NCBI RefSeq assembly: GCF_947624825.1
Contig: NZ_CANQLZ010000005.1
Location: forward strand, 1-64,000
Direction of reading: 5' to 3'
Length of the DNA stretch: 64,000 nt
Source of the DNA: an uncultured Acinetobacter sp.
Lineage (GTDB): Bacteria; Pseudomonadota; Gammaproteobacteria; Pseudomonadales; Moraxellaceae
This document shows, piece after piece, positions 46,686-56,641 of this stretch; within the stretch, counting starts at the first letter, position 1, and the number at the start of each line of letters is the position of its first letter. A program made the position numbers and the translations under genes. The notes under the pieces are model-generated. The model ran no database searches, was not told the DNA's origin, and worked only from the letters and a program-made list of their open reading frames with translations.

Positions 46686-47825
46686 TTACATGTTATTTAA
46701 AATTGAATCACGAACTTGATCTAAAGTTGCGTCAATAGACAACATCACAGCATCAGAACATTGTTTGATTGCTGTATCTGGATCTTTAAGACCATTACCT
46801 GTAACGGTACATACGATCACAGAACCTTCTTTGATTTTGCCAGCTTTAATGTCACGGATTGCACCGCCCACAGAAGCAGCAGAAGCAGGTTCTACAAATA
46901 CGCCTTCATACATAGACAGCAAACGTTGTGCATCTAAAATTTCAGCATCGGTAAGTTCATCAAACCAACCATTTGAATCACGTACTACAGCTTTTGCATG
47001 GTTCCAGCTTTGTGGGTTACCAATACGAATTGCTGTTGCTACTGTTTCAGGGTTTTCAACTGGCGCACCACGTAAGAATGGCGCAGCGCCAGATGCTTGG
47101 TAACCTGCCATAATTGGCAAGCCTGCAGGTTTTGGACCTGTGAAGGCATCTGTTGCAGGGTCATAAACCACTTGCTCAAATTCACCTACAGGTTGGTTGG
47201 CTACAGCTTCTGTATAACCCATCCAATGCGCTGTGATGTTACCTGCGTTACCCACTGGTAAGCAGTGGTAATCTGGTGCACGACCAAGCTCATCCACGAT
47301 TTCATAAGCAATGGTTTTTTGACCTTGTAAACGGTACGGGTTGATTGAGTTTACAATCGTCACCGGTGCTTTATCAGCAATTTCTTTTACAAGACGCATA
47401 CCGTCGTCAAAGTTACCGCGAATTTGCATCGTGATTGCACCATACATCATCGCTTGCGCCATTTTACCCATGGCAATTTTGCCTTCAGGGATTAAAACAA
47501 ACGCTTTCATACCTGCACGCGCAGCGTAAGCCGCTGCAGCAGCTGAGGTGTTACCTGTAGATGCACAGATAATCGCTTTAGAGCCTTCTTCAGCCGCTTT
47601 TGTTACCGCCATGGTCATACCACGGTCTTTAAATGAACCAGTCGGGTTTAAGCCCTCATACTTCACATAAATTTCAACATTTTTGCCAATAATGCGCGGA
47701 ATATTCGCAAGCTTAATCAGTGGGGTATTACCTTCGCCGAGTGATACAGCAGGGGTAGTTGCAGACACTGGTAAACGGTCGCGATAGCGGTCAACTAAAC
47801 CAGTATAACGATTGGCATTCGACAT
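46686..47825 (-). CDS. thrC: Threonine synthase
   Basis: A 379-aa PLP enzyme that converts O-phosphohomoserine to threonine. The PLP lysine is Lys66 in NPTGSFKDRGM, and the phosphate-binding loop is CASTGNTSAAAAAYA. The protein is of the short type, similar to the plant/Bacillus class, rather than the ~430-aa E. coli class. It lies 57 bp downstream of hom on the same strand, with a hairpin between. Confidence 0.94.
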   Translation of the reverse strand: MSNANRYTGLVDRYRDRLPVSATTPAVSLGEGNTPLIKLANIPRIIGKNVEIYVKYEGLNPTGSFKDRGMTMAVTKAAEEGSKAIICASTGNTSAAAAAYAARAGMKAFVLIPEGKIAMGKMAQAMMYGAITMQIRGNFDDGMRLVKEIADKAPVTIVNSINPYRLQGQKTIAYEIVDELGRAPDYHCLPVGNAGNITAHWMGYTEAVANQPVGEFEQVVYDPATDAFTGPKPAGLPIMAGYQASGAAPFLRGAPVENPETVATAIRIGNPQSWNHAKAVVRDSNGWFDELTDAEILDAQRLLSMYEGVFVEPASAASVGGAIRDIKAGKIKEGSVIVCTVTGNGLKDPDTAIKQCSDAVMLSIDATLDQVRDSILNNM

Positions 47826-47853
47826 GATGATGTTCCAATTGTGTGTAGAGCTT

Positions 47854-47879
47854 GGTCAGAGGAGAGCATCCTCTGAACC
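47854..47879 (-). other. Intercistronic hairpin between hom and thrC
   Basis: GGTTCAGAGGA and TCCTCTGACC pair around GCTCT with one bulge. There is no T run. It could stabilise or divide the hom-thrC mRNA. The same bases may instead form part of a leader for thrC. Confidence 0.45.
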
Positions 47880-47882
47880 CGA

Positions 47883-49187
47883 TTAATTATCCAACGATTC
47901 TAAACGAATTCGTACAATTTCGCCATGAATGACAGGAAGAGCTTGAATTTGTTCTAAGGCTTCATCCATTTTCGCTTCTTTAACAGGGTCTGTTAAGATC
48001 ACGATTGGAATTAAGTCTTTTAAGCGTGGCTGTTGCATAATGGCATCAATACTGATGCCAGCATTACTTAAAATAGAGGTGACATTGGCCAATACGCCCA
48101 TTTGATCTTCAGCATTGATACGGATGTAGTAACCCGTGGTCATTTCTTCACGCGGAAGAATATGTAGATCGGTCAGGTTTTCAAATGCCAATTGAGGAAT
48201 TGTACCTGCACCATCTTCTGTATAAGAGATGTCACGGACAATATCAACTACGTCAGCCACGATGGCTGATGCTGTTGGACCTGCACCTGCACCTGCGCCA
48301 TAGTACAGCGTTGGACCTACCGCATTGGCTTGTACAAGTACGGCATTTTTAACGCCATTGACGTTGGCAATTAATTCTTCTTCAGGAATTAAAGTAGGAT
48401 GAACACGTAATTCAATGCCTGTTTCGGCACGGCGTGCAATCCCTAAGTGCTTAATACGGAAACCTAAGTCTTCTGCGTATTTCACGTCTTGTGCGGTAAT
48501 TTTGCTAATACCTTCGGTAAATACTTTATCAAATTGCAATGGAATACCAAAAGCAATTGAGGCAAGCAGTGTCAACTTATGTGCCGCATCAATGCCTTCA
48601 ACATCAAAGGTTGGGTCTGCTTCGGCATAACCTAAAGCTTGCGCTTCGGCTAATACATCTTCAAAAGCACGGCCTTTTTCACGCATTTCGGTCAGAATAA
48701 AATTACCTGTACCATTAATAATACCGGCTAACCAATCAATACGGTTGGCTGCTAAGCCTTCGCGCATTACTTTAATAATTGGAATACCACCAGCAACAGC
48801 CGCTTCATAGGCAATTTGCACGGCGTTGTCGTCGGCAAGTTTAAATAATTCGTTGCCATGTTCAGCAAGTAATGCCTTGTTGGCAGTGACCACTTGCTTG
48901 CCATGTAAAATTGCTTCTTTAATTACTTCATAAGCAGGGTGAATACCACCCATCACTTCAACCACAACATCTACGTCTGGTTGACGCACGATGTCGAGTA
49001 AATCCGCACTTTGTTTCACGCTGTCTGGTAGATTTAGATCAGGACGTGGACGACGTGTACCCACATGGGTAATTTGAATTTCACGACCGGTGCGACGTCT
49101 AATCTCAGCAGCATTTTCTTGTAATAGTTTAAGGGCACCACCACCCACAGTACCTAGACCGAGGATTGCCAGACGAACTGGTTTCAC
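47883..49187 (-). CDS. hom: Homoserine dehydrogenase
   Basis: A 434-aa NAD(P)-dependent enzyme of the aspartate-family pathway. The Rossmann motif GLGTVGGGALKL lies near the N-terminus; the catalytic domain contains GIINGTGNFILTEM; a C-terminal ACT domain (~355-430) suggests feedback inhibition by threonine. I chose the GTG at 49187 (VKPVRLAILG), because GGAG lies 7 bp upstream and the length then equals that of Pseudomonas Hom. ATG codons at 49208 and 49199 are in frame but less likely. Confidence 0.93.
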   Translation of the reverse strand: MKPVRLAILGLGTVGGGALKLLQENAAEIRRRTGREIQITHVGTRRPRPDLNLPDSVKQSADLLDIVRQPDVDVVVEVMGGIHPAYEVIKEAILHGKQVVTANKALLAEHGNELFKLADDNAVQIAYEAAVAGGIPIIKVMREGLAANRIDWLAGIINGTGNFILTEMREKGRAFEDVLAEAQALGYAEADPTFDVEGIDAAHKLTLLASIAFGIPLQFDKVFTEGISKITAQDVKYAEDLGFRIKHLGIARRAETGIELRVHPTLIPEEELIANVNGVKNAVLVQANAVGPTLYYGAGAGAGPTASAIVADVVDIVRDISYTEDGAGTIPQLAFENLTDLHILPREEMTTGYYIRINAEDQMGVLANVTSILSNAGISIDAIMQQPRLKDLIPIVILTDPVKEAKMDEALEQIQALPVIHGEIVRIRLESLDN

Positions 49188-49233
49188 GTCACACTCCATA
49201 TTTACCAATTTTAAGTGAGCCTAGATCATAGCT

Positions 49234-49263
49234 AAAAAAAACAGGATACTCTAGCATCCTGTT
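49234..49263 (-). terminator. dsbC terminator
   Basis: Read on the minus strand: AACAGGAT, a GCTAGAGT loop and ATCCTGTT followed by T residues. Confidence 0.82.
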
Positions 49264-49308
49264 AACTTTATCTACATCTATAAAAAACAGTAATTTATAG
49301 CATAAGAA

Positions 49309-50121
49309 TTATTTATCTAAACGGGCAGCCAATTCATCAGCACTCAAGTAACCGCCTAAGTAAACGCCTTCGCTGTTGTAAATAGCAGGGGTGCCATTCA
49401 CGCCCATGGCTAAGCCCATTTCATATTGCTGCTGTACAGGATTGCTACAAGTGGCGGCAGGTAATTGCTCACCACTGATGGCAAGGTTAAAGGCAGCTTT
49501 ACGGTCGTCGCTACACCATACGCTTTGCATGGCTGGCATAAACTGATCGCCACGTGGCCATGCGATGTAACGCACTTCAATGCCTTTGGCATTAATGGCT
49601 GCCATTTGCTCATGCAATTTATGACAATACGGACAGCTAATATCAGTAAACACATACACGATATGCTTGGTTTTACCTTGAGCAGGATAAACAATTAAAT
49701 CTTGCACCTTGAGGTTACTGAGGATTTTTTTGTTGTTTTCAGCTTGTAAGGCTTCGCTTAAGTTATGTAATGTTTTGTCGCCTAAACGAATCACATCACC
49801 TTGAATAATGTATCGACCATCATGTGTGGCATAAACCGAGCCCATCCCTTCTAAAGACACCCACACTAAGTTGGGTACTTCAGTGGCTTTAATTTCAGTA
49901 ATTTTGGCTTGAATATTGGCGGTTTTAAAATGTTGCTCTAGGGTTTTGATCAAACGCTGTTCTGCATTACGTTCAATGATATTTGATGCTTCACCAGTGG
50001 CAGGTGTACTTGCTGTGAAGGTGGTTTGCTTATCTTCATTATTTGAATTTGAGCAAGCACTTAAAGCAAAGCTTAAGCTTAGACTACAGGCTAAAACTAA
50101 TTTGGCGCGGGTAAAAGACAT
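49309..50121 (-). CDS. dsbC: DsbC-type disulfide isomerase, predicted lipoprotein
   Basis: A 270-aa protein. The lipobox LSAC puts the lipidated Cys at residue 23; the mature chain starts with a Ser/Asn-rich linker. A DsbC N-terminal dimerisation domain (~45-125) and a thioredoxin fold with CPYC at 163-166 (FTDISCPYCHKL) follow, with the cis-Pro loop NGTPAIYNSEG. It rearranges wrong disulfides in periplasmic proteins. E. coli DsbC is soluble; the lipid anchor here is notable. The start at 50121 has an AAGGG site; a longer ORF upstream is less likely. xerD lies just upstream, as in E. coli. Confidence 0.88.
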   Translation of the reverse strand: MSFTRAKLVLACSLSLSFALSACSNSNNEDKQTTFTASTPATGEASNIIERNAEQRLIKTLEQHFKTANIQAKITEIKATEVPNLVWVSLEGMGSVYATHDGRYIIQGDVIRLGDKTLHNLSEALQAENNKKILSNLKVQDLIVYPAQGKTKHIVYVFTDISCPYCHKLHEQMAAINAKGIEVRYIAWPRGDQFMPAMQSVWCSDDRKAAFNLAISGEQLPAATCSNPVQQQYEMGLAMGVNGTPAIYNSEGVYLGGYLSADELAARLDK

Positions 50122-50197
50122 CAGTAACCCTTCATAGATGACAAATAAAGAGCGCACAGCATAGCAAAAAACCGCCCTGAAACTAAATGTTTTACGC

Positions 50198-51115
50198 TTA
50201 GGCGCGTGGATGATGGGTGGCGTGTAACTGCTGCATCCTTACTTGTGCAACATGGGTATAAATTTGTGTGGTAGATAAATCACTGTGCCCAAGGAGCATT
50301 TGCACCACACGTAAGTCTGCACCATGATTGAGTAAATGTGTGGCAAAGGCATGTCGTAAGGTATGCGGTGAAAGTTCGGCTTGCACACCGGCTTGCAATG
50401 CATAGCGCTTAATGGCGTACCAAAAATTTTGTCGGCTCATAATGCCGCCTTGTTGAGTTAAAAACACAAAATCAGTGGCGCTGCGATACAGTTTAGGACG
50501 TGCCTCACTCAAATAGCGCTCCACCCATGCACAAGCATGTTGTCCGAGTGGCACCAGACGTTCTTTATTGCCTTTACCCAATACACGCAAATAGCCTTGA
50601 TTTAAGTTAATTAAATCAAGGCGTAAATTGAGCAGTTCAGACACACGTAAACCTGAGGCATACAGCACTTCAAGCATGGCGCGATCACGTAAACCTAAAG
50701 CCGTTTTGTCGTCCGGTGCTTGAATTAAGGCATCTACATCGTGTTCGGACAAATCTTTAGGTAAGTTGCGTCCAATCTTTGGGGTTTTATGGGTGGCAAC
50801 TGGGTTGTCGGTGCGTAAATTTTGCTCACGTAAAAATTTAAAAAAAGAGCGCAATGCTGATAACGTTCGGGCAATCGAACGTGGGCTTTTGCCCATTTGC
50901 GTAAGGCTCAGTAACACCGCACTAATATCATCACTGCTCCAATCGGGTAGGTAAGTCTTGGACAGCTCAGCGGCTTGAATTAAATCAGATAAATAGGCAT
51001 TACGCGTATGTGGACTCACCGTTTGTGCGACTAAATTGTTGGCAAACCCCTGTAAAAAGCTTAAATCTTCAGGAATCTGTACAGGTGCAGGAATGCGAGG
51101 TTTTTTGTTCAACAT
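50198..51115 (-). CDS. xerD: Site-specific tyrosine recombinase XerD
   Basis: A 305-aa recombinase that, with XerC, resolves chromosome dimers at dif. The N-terminal SAM-like core-binding domain (~15-105) is followed by the catalytic domain with Arg157, Lys181, His251, Arg254, His277 and Tyr286 (HTLRHAFATHLL, LLGHSDLSTTQIYTH). The C-terminus LHATHHPRA is the XerD hallmark that separates it from XerC. Adjacent dsbC supports the call. In Acinetobacter XerCD also mobilise resistance genes on plasmids at pdif sites. Confidence 0.94.
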   Translation of the reverse strand: MLNKKPRIPAPVQIPEDLSFLQGFANNLVAQTVSPHTRNAYLSDLIQAAELSKTYLPDWSSDDISAVLLSLTQMGKSPRSIARTLSALRSFFKFLREQNLRTDNPVATHKTPKIGRNLPKDLSEHDVDALIQAPDDKTALGLRDRAMLEVLYASGLRVSELLNLRLDLINLNQGYLRVLGKGNKERLVPLGQHACAWVERYLSEARPKLYRSATDFVFLTQQGGIMSRQNFWYAIKRYALQAGVQAELSPHTLRHAFATHLLNHGADLRVVQMLLGHSDLSTTQIYTHVAQVRMQQLHATHHPRA

Positions 51116-51139
51116 AGTTTTTTTAATCTGTTAAAGCGA

Positions 51140-51154
51140 TGAGAATGATTGATA
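51140..51154. promoter_or_regulatory. Weak second Fur-like box
   Basis: TGAGAATGATTGATA matches 11-12 of 14 positions of the TGATAAT-N-ATTATCA pattern, about 90 bp upstream of the main box and close to the xerD start. Confidence 0.35.
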
Positions 51155-51229
51155 TTATCCAATCTAGAGTAATTTTGCTTGCATGTCGATGTGATATAAG
51201 AGCAAGTCGAAATGTAACTCGCCCTTATT

Positions 51230-51258
51230 TGTTAATTATTCTCATTTGTTTGTATAAT
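51230..51258 (+). promoter_or_regulatory. Fur box and -10 of the feo operon
   Basis: TGTTAATTATTCTCA (51230-51244) matches 12 of 14 positions of the 7-1-7 Fur consensus. It overlaps a -35-like TTGTTA (51229-51234) and is followed by TATAAT at 51253-51258, so Fur-Fe would block the promoter. Confidence 0.78.
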
Positions 51259-51283
51259 GAGCAAAAGTATTTAGGATTCAATC

Positions 51284-51538
51284 GTGCGTTTGTCAGAGTT
51301 GAAAGTGAAACAAACTGCCGTCATTTGCAAAGTGCATCGTACTTTGGATGGCACCAGCCAAAGCGATATCGTCGCAAGTCGTTTAGAAACCTTGGGCTTT
51401 ACGCCAGGTACTCAAGTACAAGTGATTACCAAAGGTATTTTTGGTGGTGACCCTATTTTAATTCAAATTGGTTTTACCCGCTTTGCACTGCGTAAAGTTG
51501 AAGCTCAAAAAATTGAAATTGAAGGAGTTGCTGCATGA
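51284..51538 (+). CDS. feoA: Ferrous iron transport protein A
   Basis: An 84-aa SH3-like cytosolic protein that assists FeoB. The pattern LSELKVKQTAVICKV, LETLGFTPGTQVQVI and GGDPILIQIGFTRFALRK is that of FeoA. The start is GTG at 51284, with TAGGAT upstream. It overlaps feoB by four bases (ATGA), so the pair is translationally coupled. The Fur box upstream predicts induction under iron limitation. Confidence 0.92.
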   Translation: MRLSELKVKQTAVICKVHRTLDGTSQSDIVASRLETLGFTPGTQVQVITKGIFGGDPILIQIGFTRFALRKVEAQKIEIEGVAA

Positions 51539-53391
51539 GTGATGCACTACGTATTGCCCTTGTTGGTAACCCAAACTGCGGTAAAACTTCACTGTTTAAC
51601 CATTTAACCGGTACACGTCAAAAGGTAGGTAACTATGCTGGTGTAACGGTGGAGCGTAAGGTGGGTCATTTTAACCTACCTTCAGGTCAAGCGGTTCGCG
51701 TGCTCGATTTACCTGGTACTTATAGCTTAGATGCCACCAGTCCAGATGAAGAAGTGACCCGTAATGTGGTGCTTGGTCATTTAGCAGAAGAGCGTGAGCA
51801 AGATGCCTTTTTATGTGTGGTCGATGCCACTAACTTAAAGCTGCATTTAGGTTTGATCCTTGAGATGATCGAGCTGGGTCGTCCTATGCTGATTGTGCTG
51901 AATATGATGGACGAAGCACGTCGCCGTGGTATGCAAATTAACACCCAAAAGCTTGCTGAGCGTTTAGGTGTGCCTGTGGTAGAAAGCGTTGCGGTGCGTG
52001 AAGCGGGGATTGAAAATCTAAAACATGCCCTTGATCAAGGCAAGTACCATGCACCAAGCACCGAACTCAGCGGCTTAAAAGGTGATCAGCATCAAAAAGT
52101 TGAGCAACTCGTCAAAGATGTGGTGGTGTTTGCTGAACAAGACGACCAACGCTCAGCATTTTTAGATAAGATTTTCCTCCATCCTGTGCTTGGTTTAGTC
52201 ACCCTTGCAGTGATGATGTTTGTCATTTTCCAAGCGGTGTTTGCCTGGGCTGCGCCATTTATGGATGGCATTGATGCGCTGTTTGGTTGGCTAGGTGAAG
52301 TGGTGGGGAGCAACATTTCACACCCACTTTTAAATAGTTTAGTGGTAGACGGGATTATTGCCGGTGCCGGTGGCGTGGTGATTTTCTTACCGCAAATTTT
52401 AATTTTGTTCTTCTTTATTTTGGTGTTAGAAGAATCAGGTTATTTACCACGTGCAGCCTTTTTGCTCGATAAACTGATGTTTAAATCGGGTTTGTCGGGA
52501 CGTGCCTTTATTCCGCTATTATCAAGTTTTGCCTGTGCTATTCCCGGCATTATGGCATCGCGTACCATTAGTGATCCGCGTGACCGTTTAACTACAATTT
52601 TTGTAGCACCTTTGATGACGTGTTCGGCACGTTTACCTGTGTATGCCTTACTCATTGCAGCGTTTATTCCTGAACAAAGCGTGGCCGGTATTTTTAACCT
52701 ACAAGGTTTAGTACTGTTTGGTTTATATATGGCAGGGATTGTCAGCGCGCTGTGTGTGTCATTTGTGATTAAGTTCTTTCATAAAGACAAATCACAACAC
52801 ATGCTGTTGATGGAATTACCAAGCTATCGTATCCCAGATTTAAAGAACATTTGGATTGGTTTACTCGACCGTGCCAAGATTTTCTTAAAACGTGTGGGTG
52901 GTATTATCTTTGCCTTGTCGGTGTTGTTATGGTTCTTGTGTACCTTTCCACAACCGCCAGAAGGGGCCACCTTACCTGCAATTGACTATACCTTAGCCGG
53001 TATGCTTGGACATATATTAGAACCGATCTTTGCACCACTTGGCTTTAATTGGCAAATTTGTATTGCCTTAATTCCAGCGATGGCTGCGCGTGAAGTGGTG
53101 GTTGCAGCATTAGGCACTATTTATGCGTTATCTGCTGTAGATGACGACGCTATGTCAGAAGGCTTAGCTGCTTTAATTAGCAGTGGTGGCGAGTTAGGTT
53201 GGTCTGTGGCAACAGGTTTGGCTGTGTTGGTATGGTTTATCTATGCACCGCATTGTTTACCAACCCTTGCTACTGTTAAACGTGAAACAGGTTCATGGAA
53301 AACCGTAGGTATTATGACCTTTTACCTATTTGGTTTGGCGTATTTGATGGCGTTTTTAACCTATCAAATTGCTTCAAAAATCTTTGCTTAA
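51535..53391 (+). CDS. feoB: Ferrous iron transporter FeoB
   Basis: A 618-aa inner-membrane Fe(II) transporter. The N-terminal G domain has P-loop GNPNCGKT at 11-18, DLPGTYS as G3 and LNMMD as G4, followed by a helical GDI domain to ~205. The membrane part has two Gate domains (LLSSFACAIPGIMASRTI; ALIPAMAAREVVVAALG). It is shorter than E. coli FeoB (773 aa), mainly in loops and the C-terminus. It is operonic with feoA and a small Cys-rich protein. Confidence 0.94.
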   Translation: MSDALRIALVGNPNCGKTSLFNHLTGTRQKVGNYAGVTVERKVGHFNLPSGQAVRVLDLPGTYSLDATSPDEEVTRNVVLGHLAEEREQDAFLCVVDATNLKLHLGLILEMIELGRPMLIVLNMMDEARRRGMQINTQKLAERLGVPVVESVAVREAGIENLKHALDQGKYHAPSTELSGLKGDQHQKVEQLVKDVVVFAEQDDQRSAFLDKIFLHPVLGLVTLAVMMFVIFQAVFAWAAPFMDGIDALFGWLGEVVGSNISHPLLNSLVVDGIIAGAGGVVIFLPQILILFFFILVLEESGYLPRAAFLLDKLMFKSGLSGRAFIPLLSSFACAIPGIMASRTISDPRDRLTTIFVAPLMTCSARLPVYALLIAAFIPEQSVAGIFNLQGLVLFGLYMAGIVSALCVSFVIKFFHKDKSQHMLLMELPSYRIPDLKNIWIGLLDRAKIFLKRVGGIIFALSVLLWFLCTFPQPPEGATLPAIDYTLAGMLGHILEPIFAPLGFNWQICIALIPAMAAREVVVAALGTIYALSAVDDDAMSEGLAALISSGGELGWSVATGLAVLVWFIYAPHCLPTLATVKRETGSWKTVGIMTFYLFGLAYLMAFLTYQIASKIFA

Positions 53392-53409
53392 ACTTTAGGA
53401 GCTTAAAAG

Positions 53410-53661
53410 ATGTTGGAAGGTTTAATTATTGCTGTATTGGTACTTTGGAGTACGTTGGTGGTATTTAAAAAGGTGTTTCCAAAGACATCTTTTAAGTTGT
53501 TTTTAAGCTTAGCCCAGACAGCTGAGCAACGCGGTTTGCCACGCTTGGCTAAATGGTTAAAGCCTGCCATGGCAGCCGGTTGTGGTGGCAGTTGTGATTG
53601 TAGCCAAAGCGATCAGCCACAACAGCAAAAGCCACAAGCCCAAGCTGTAAAATGGAAATAA
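53410..53661 (+). CDS. Small FeoB-associated membrane protein with Cys-rich tail
   Basis: An 83-aa protein with one N-terminal transmembrane helix (~3-20), a basic amphipathic stretch (~25-53) and a cysteine cluster CGGSCDC at ~58-64, then a Gln/Pro-rich tail. It follows feoB by 18 bp, where other species have FeoC or a FeoB-associated Cys-rich protein (DUF6587-like). The cysteines could hold iron or a cluster at the cytosolic mouth of FeoB; this is inference. A terminator closes the operon. Confidence 0.7.
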   Translation: MLEGLIIAVLVLWSTLVVFKKVFPKTSFKLFLSLAQTAEQRGLPRLAKWLKPAMAAGCGGSCDCSQSDQPQQQKPQAQAVKWK

Positions 53662-53675
53662 GCTAAAAAACCTTG

Positions 53676-53702
53676 AAGCCGCTCGACTGAGCGGCTTTTT
53701 TA
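53676..53702 (+). terminator. feo operon terminator
   Basis: AAGCCGCTC, a GACT loop and GAGCGGCTTTTTT. Confidence 0.9.
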
Positions 53703-53764
53703 CGCCTAGACACAAAAAAAGCTAAAACACAAAAAGCCAAAGTGCTAACATTTTGCCAGTTTAA

Positions 53765-55135
<1,371 letters not shown>

Positions 55136-55154
55136 AAAATAAAAGGAACGATGT

Positions 55155-56351
55155 ATGGTGGGCTTTGCGCAGACAACCATCCTGAAATTACAGCAATGGT
55201 ATCAGTACATTGCACCGAAAATGCCTGAGCAAATTACAGTACGCAATACCTTGATTTTTTGTGTCTTGGCATTGCTGTGTATTGGCTCAATTATGGTGGC
55301 TTCGGCTTCAATGCCTTATGCCGATCGCTTACATGAAAATCCATTTCATTATGTGATACGACATGGCATTTCAATTGCTGTGGCGGCGGTAGCAGCTTTT
55401 GTGACCTATCGTGTGCCTATTGAGATGTGGTTTAAAAATGCCTTCCCAATTTGGATTGCGACCATCTTGTTGCTTGCAGCGGTATTGGTTGTAGGTACAG
55501 AGGTCAATGGTTCAACCCGTTGGATTCGTATTGCAGGTTTTACCTTACAAGCCACAGAGGTGGCGAAGGTTGCTATGGCGATCTTTACCGCCGACTATGT
55601 GGTGCGACGCTCGCAAGAGGTGAGGAATAAGTTTTCAGCCTTATTTCGCTTAGGTGTGGTGATGCTACTCACGGTCGGCTTAATTATTAAAGAGCCAGAT
55701 TTGGGTGCAACGGTGGTGATTGCACTGATGATGTTGGGTGTGTTTTTCTTAGCAGGTGCACCTGTTATTCAGTTTATTATTGCCTTTGTGGCCATTTTAC
55801 TTGCCTTTAGTGCATTGATTGTATTTGAGCCTTATCGCTTTGAACGCTTAATGTCATTTACCAATCCTTGGGATGACCAATTGGGTGTGGGTTATCAGCT
55901 GTCTAATGCCTTAATGGCCTTTGGACGGGGAGAGTTCTTTGGGGTTGGGCTTGGGCACAGTATGCAAAAAATGTCGTACTTACCCGAAGCACATACCGAC
56001 TTTATGTTGGCCATTTATGCCGAAGAATTTGGCTTTTTTGGTTTTGCCATCTTAATGACTTTAAGCTTTTTAATGCTGGCCTGTTCCATCAAAATTGCGC
56101 ATCGTGCCTTACGTAATCAGTACTTACGTGCAGGTTACTTGGTGTATGGCATTGCAATTATTTTCTTGCTACAAATTTTGGTAAACGCTGGTATGAACAT
56201 GGGCTTATTGCCAACCAAAGGCTTAACCTTGCCATTCATTAGTTATGGCGGTTCGTCTTTAATTATGTGTGCGGTGATGATTGCCTTGGTGCTTAAAGTT
56301 GAGCGCCAAACGCAAACCATTAACCCAAGTCGTGAAGAATCGAGTTTTTAA
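55155..56351 (+). CDS. ftsW: Peptidoglycan glycosyltransferase FtsW
   Basis: A 398-aa SEDS-family septal glycosyltransferase with 10 predicted helices. Family motifs include NGSTRWIRIAGFTLQATEVAK, KEPDLGATVVIALM with the catalytic Asp in the loop, and GLTLPFISYGGSSL near the C-terminus. It works with PBP3 (FtsI) at the division site. It forms a unit with murD. Its last four bases overlap the end of the convergent zinc-ribbon gene. Confidence 0.94.
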   Translation: MVGFAQTTILKLQQWYQYIAPKMPEQITVRNTLIFCVLALLCIGSIMVASASMPYADRLHENPFHYVIRHGISIAVAAVAAFVTYRVPIEMWFKNAFPIWIATILLLAAVLVVGTEVNGSTRWIRIAGFTLQATEVAKVAMAIFTADYVVRRSQEVRNKFSALFRLGVVMLLTVGLIIKEPDLGATVVIALMMLGVFFLAGAPVIQFIIAFVAILLAFSALIVFEPYRFERLMSFTNPWDDQLGVGYQLSNALMAFGRGEFFGVGLGHSMQKMSYLPEAHTDFMLAIYAEEFGFFGFAILMTLSFLMLACSIKIAHRALRNQYLRAGYLVYGIAIIFLLQILVNAGMNMGLLPTKGLTLPFISYGGSSLIMCAVMIALVLKVERQTQTINPSREESSF

Positions 56352-56593
56352 TCAAACGGCCCTTTTTGCTGAGCGTGTTGTAAGACATTGCTCGGCATGT
56401 CGGTGCTGCAGTTTAAACATTTTACAAACGCTGTTTTAGGCTTAGAAAGTGGAATTAAAGGAATAAAAAATAAAGAAAAATAATTGCGCTGTTGTTTGAG
56501 TTCATAGCTGCTATAGGTGCGACATACTGGGCAGGCAAACTGCTTTTTTTCAACCACTTTGGTTTTCGGTCCAATCCCAAAAATAAAAAACAT
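56348..56593 (-). CDS. Small zinc-ribbon protein
   Basis: An 81-aa protein with two CxxC knuckles, ACPVCRTYSSY (~19-29) and VKCLNCSTDMP (~56-66), forming a zinc ribbon of the zinc_ribbon_15 type. A hydrophobic LFFIPLIPLS lies between them. The start MFFIFGIGPKTKVVEKKQ is typical of this small family (YgiT-like in length but without a DNA-binding helix). Its function is unknown. It is convergent with ftsW, overlapping by four bases. Confidence 0.75.
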   Translation of the reverse strand: MFFIFGIGPKTKVVEKKQFACPVCRTYSSYELKQQRNYFSLFFIPLIPLSKPKTAFVKCLNCSTDMPSNVLQHAQQKGPFD

Positions 56594-56641
56594 TTCATGA
56601 TCCTTTGTCTTTTAAGCTGATCTTAACCCAAAACATTAGCT

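Noticed and set aside
50198..51115. XerD-like gene as an integron or phage integrase
   Set aside because: The C-terminal LHATHHPRA, the length and the dsbC neighbour identify chromosomal XerD. No attachment repeats flank it.
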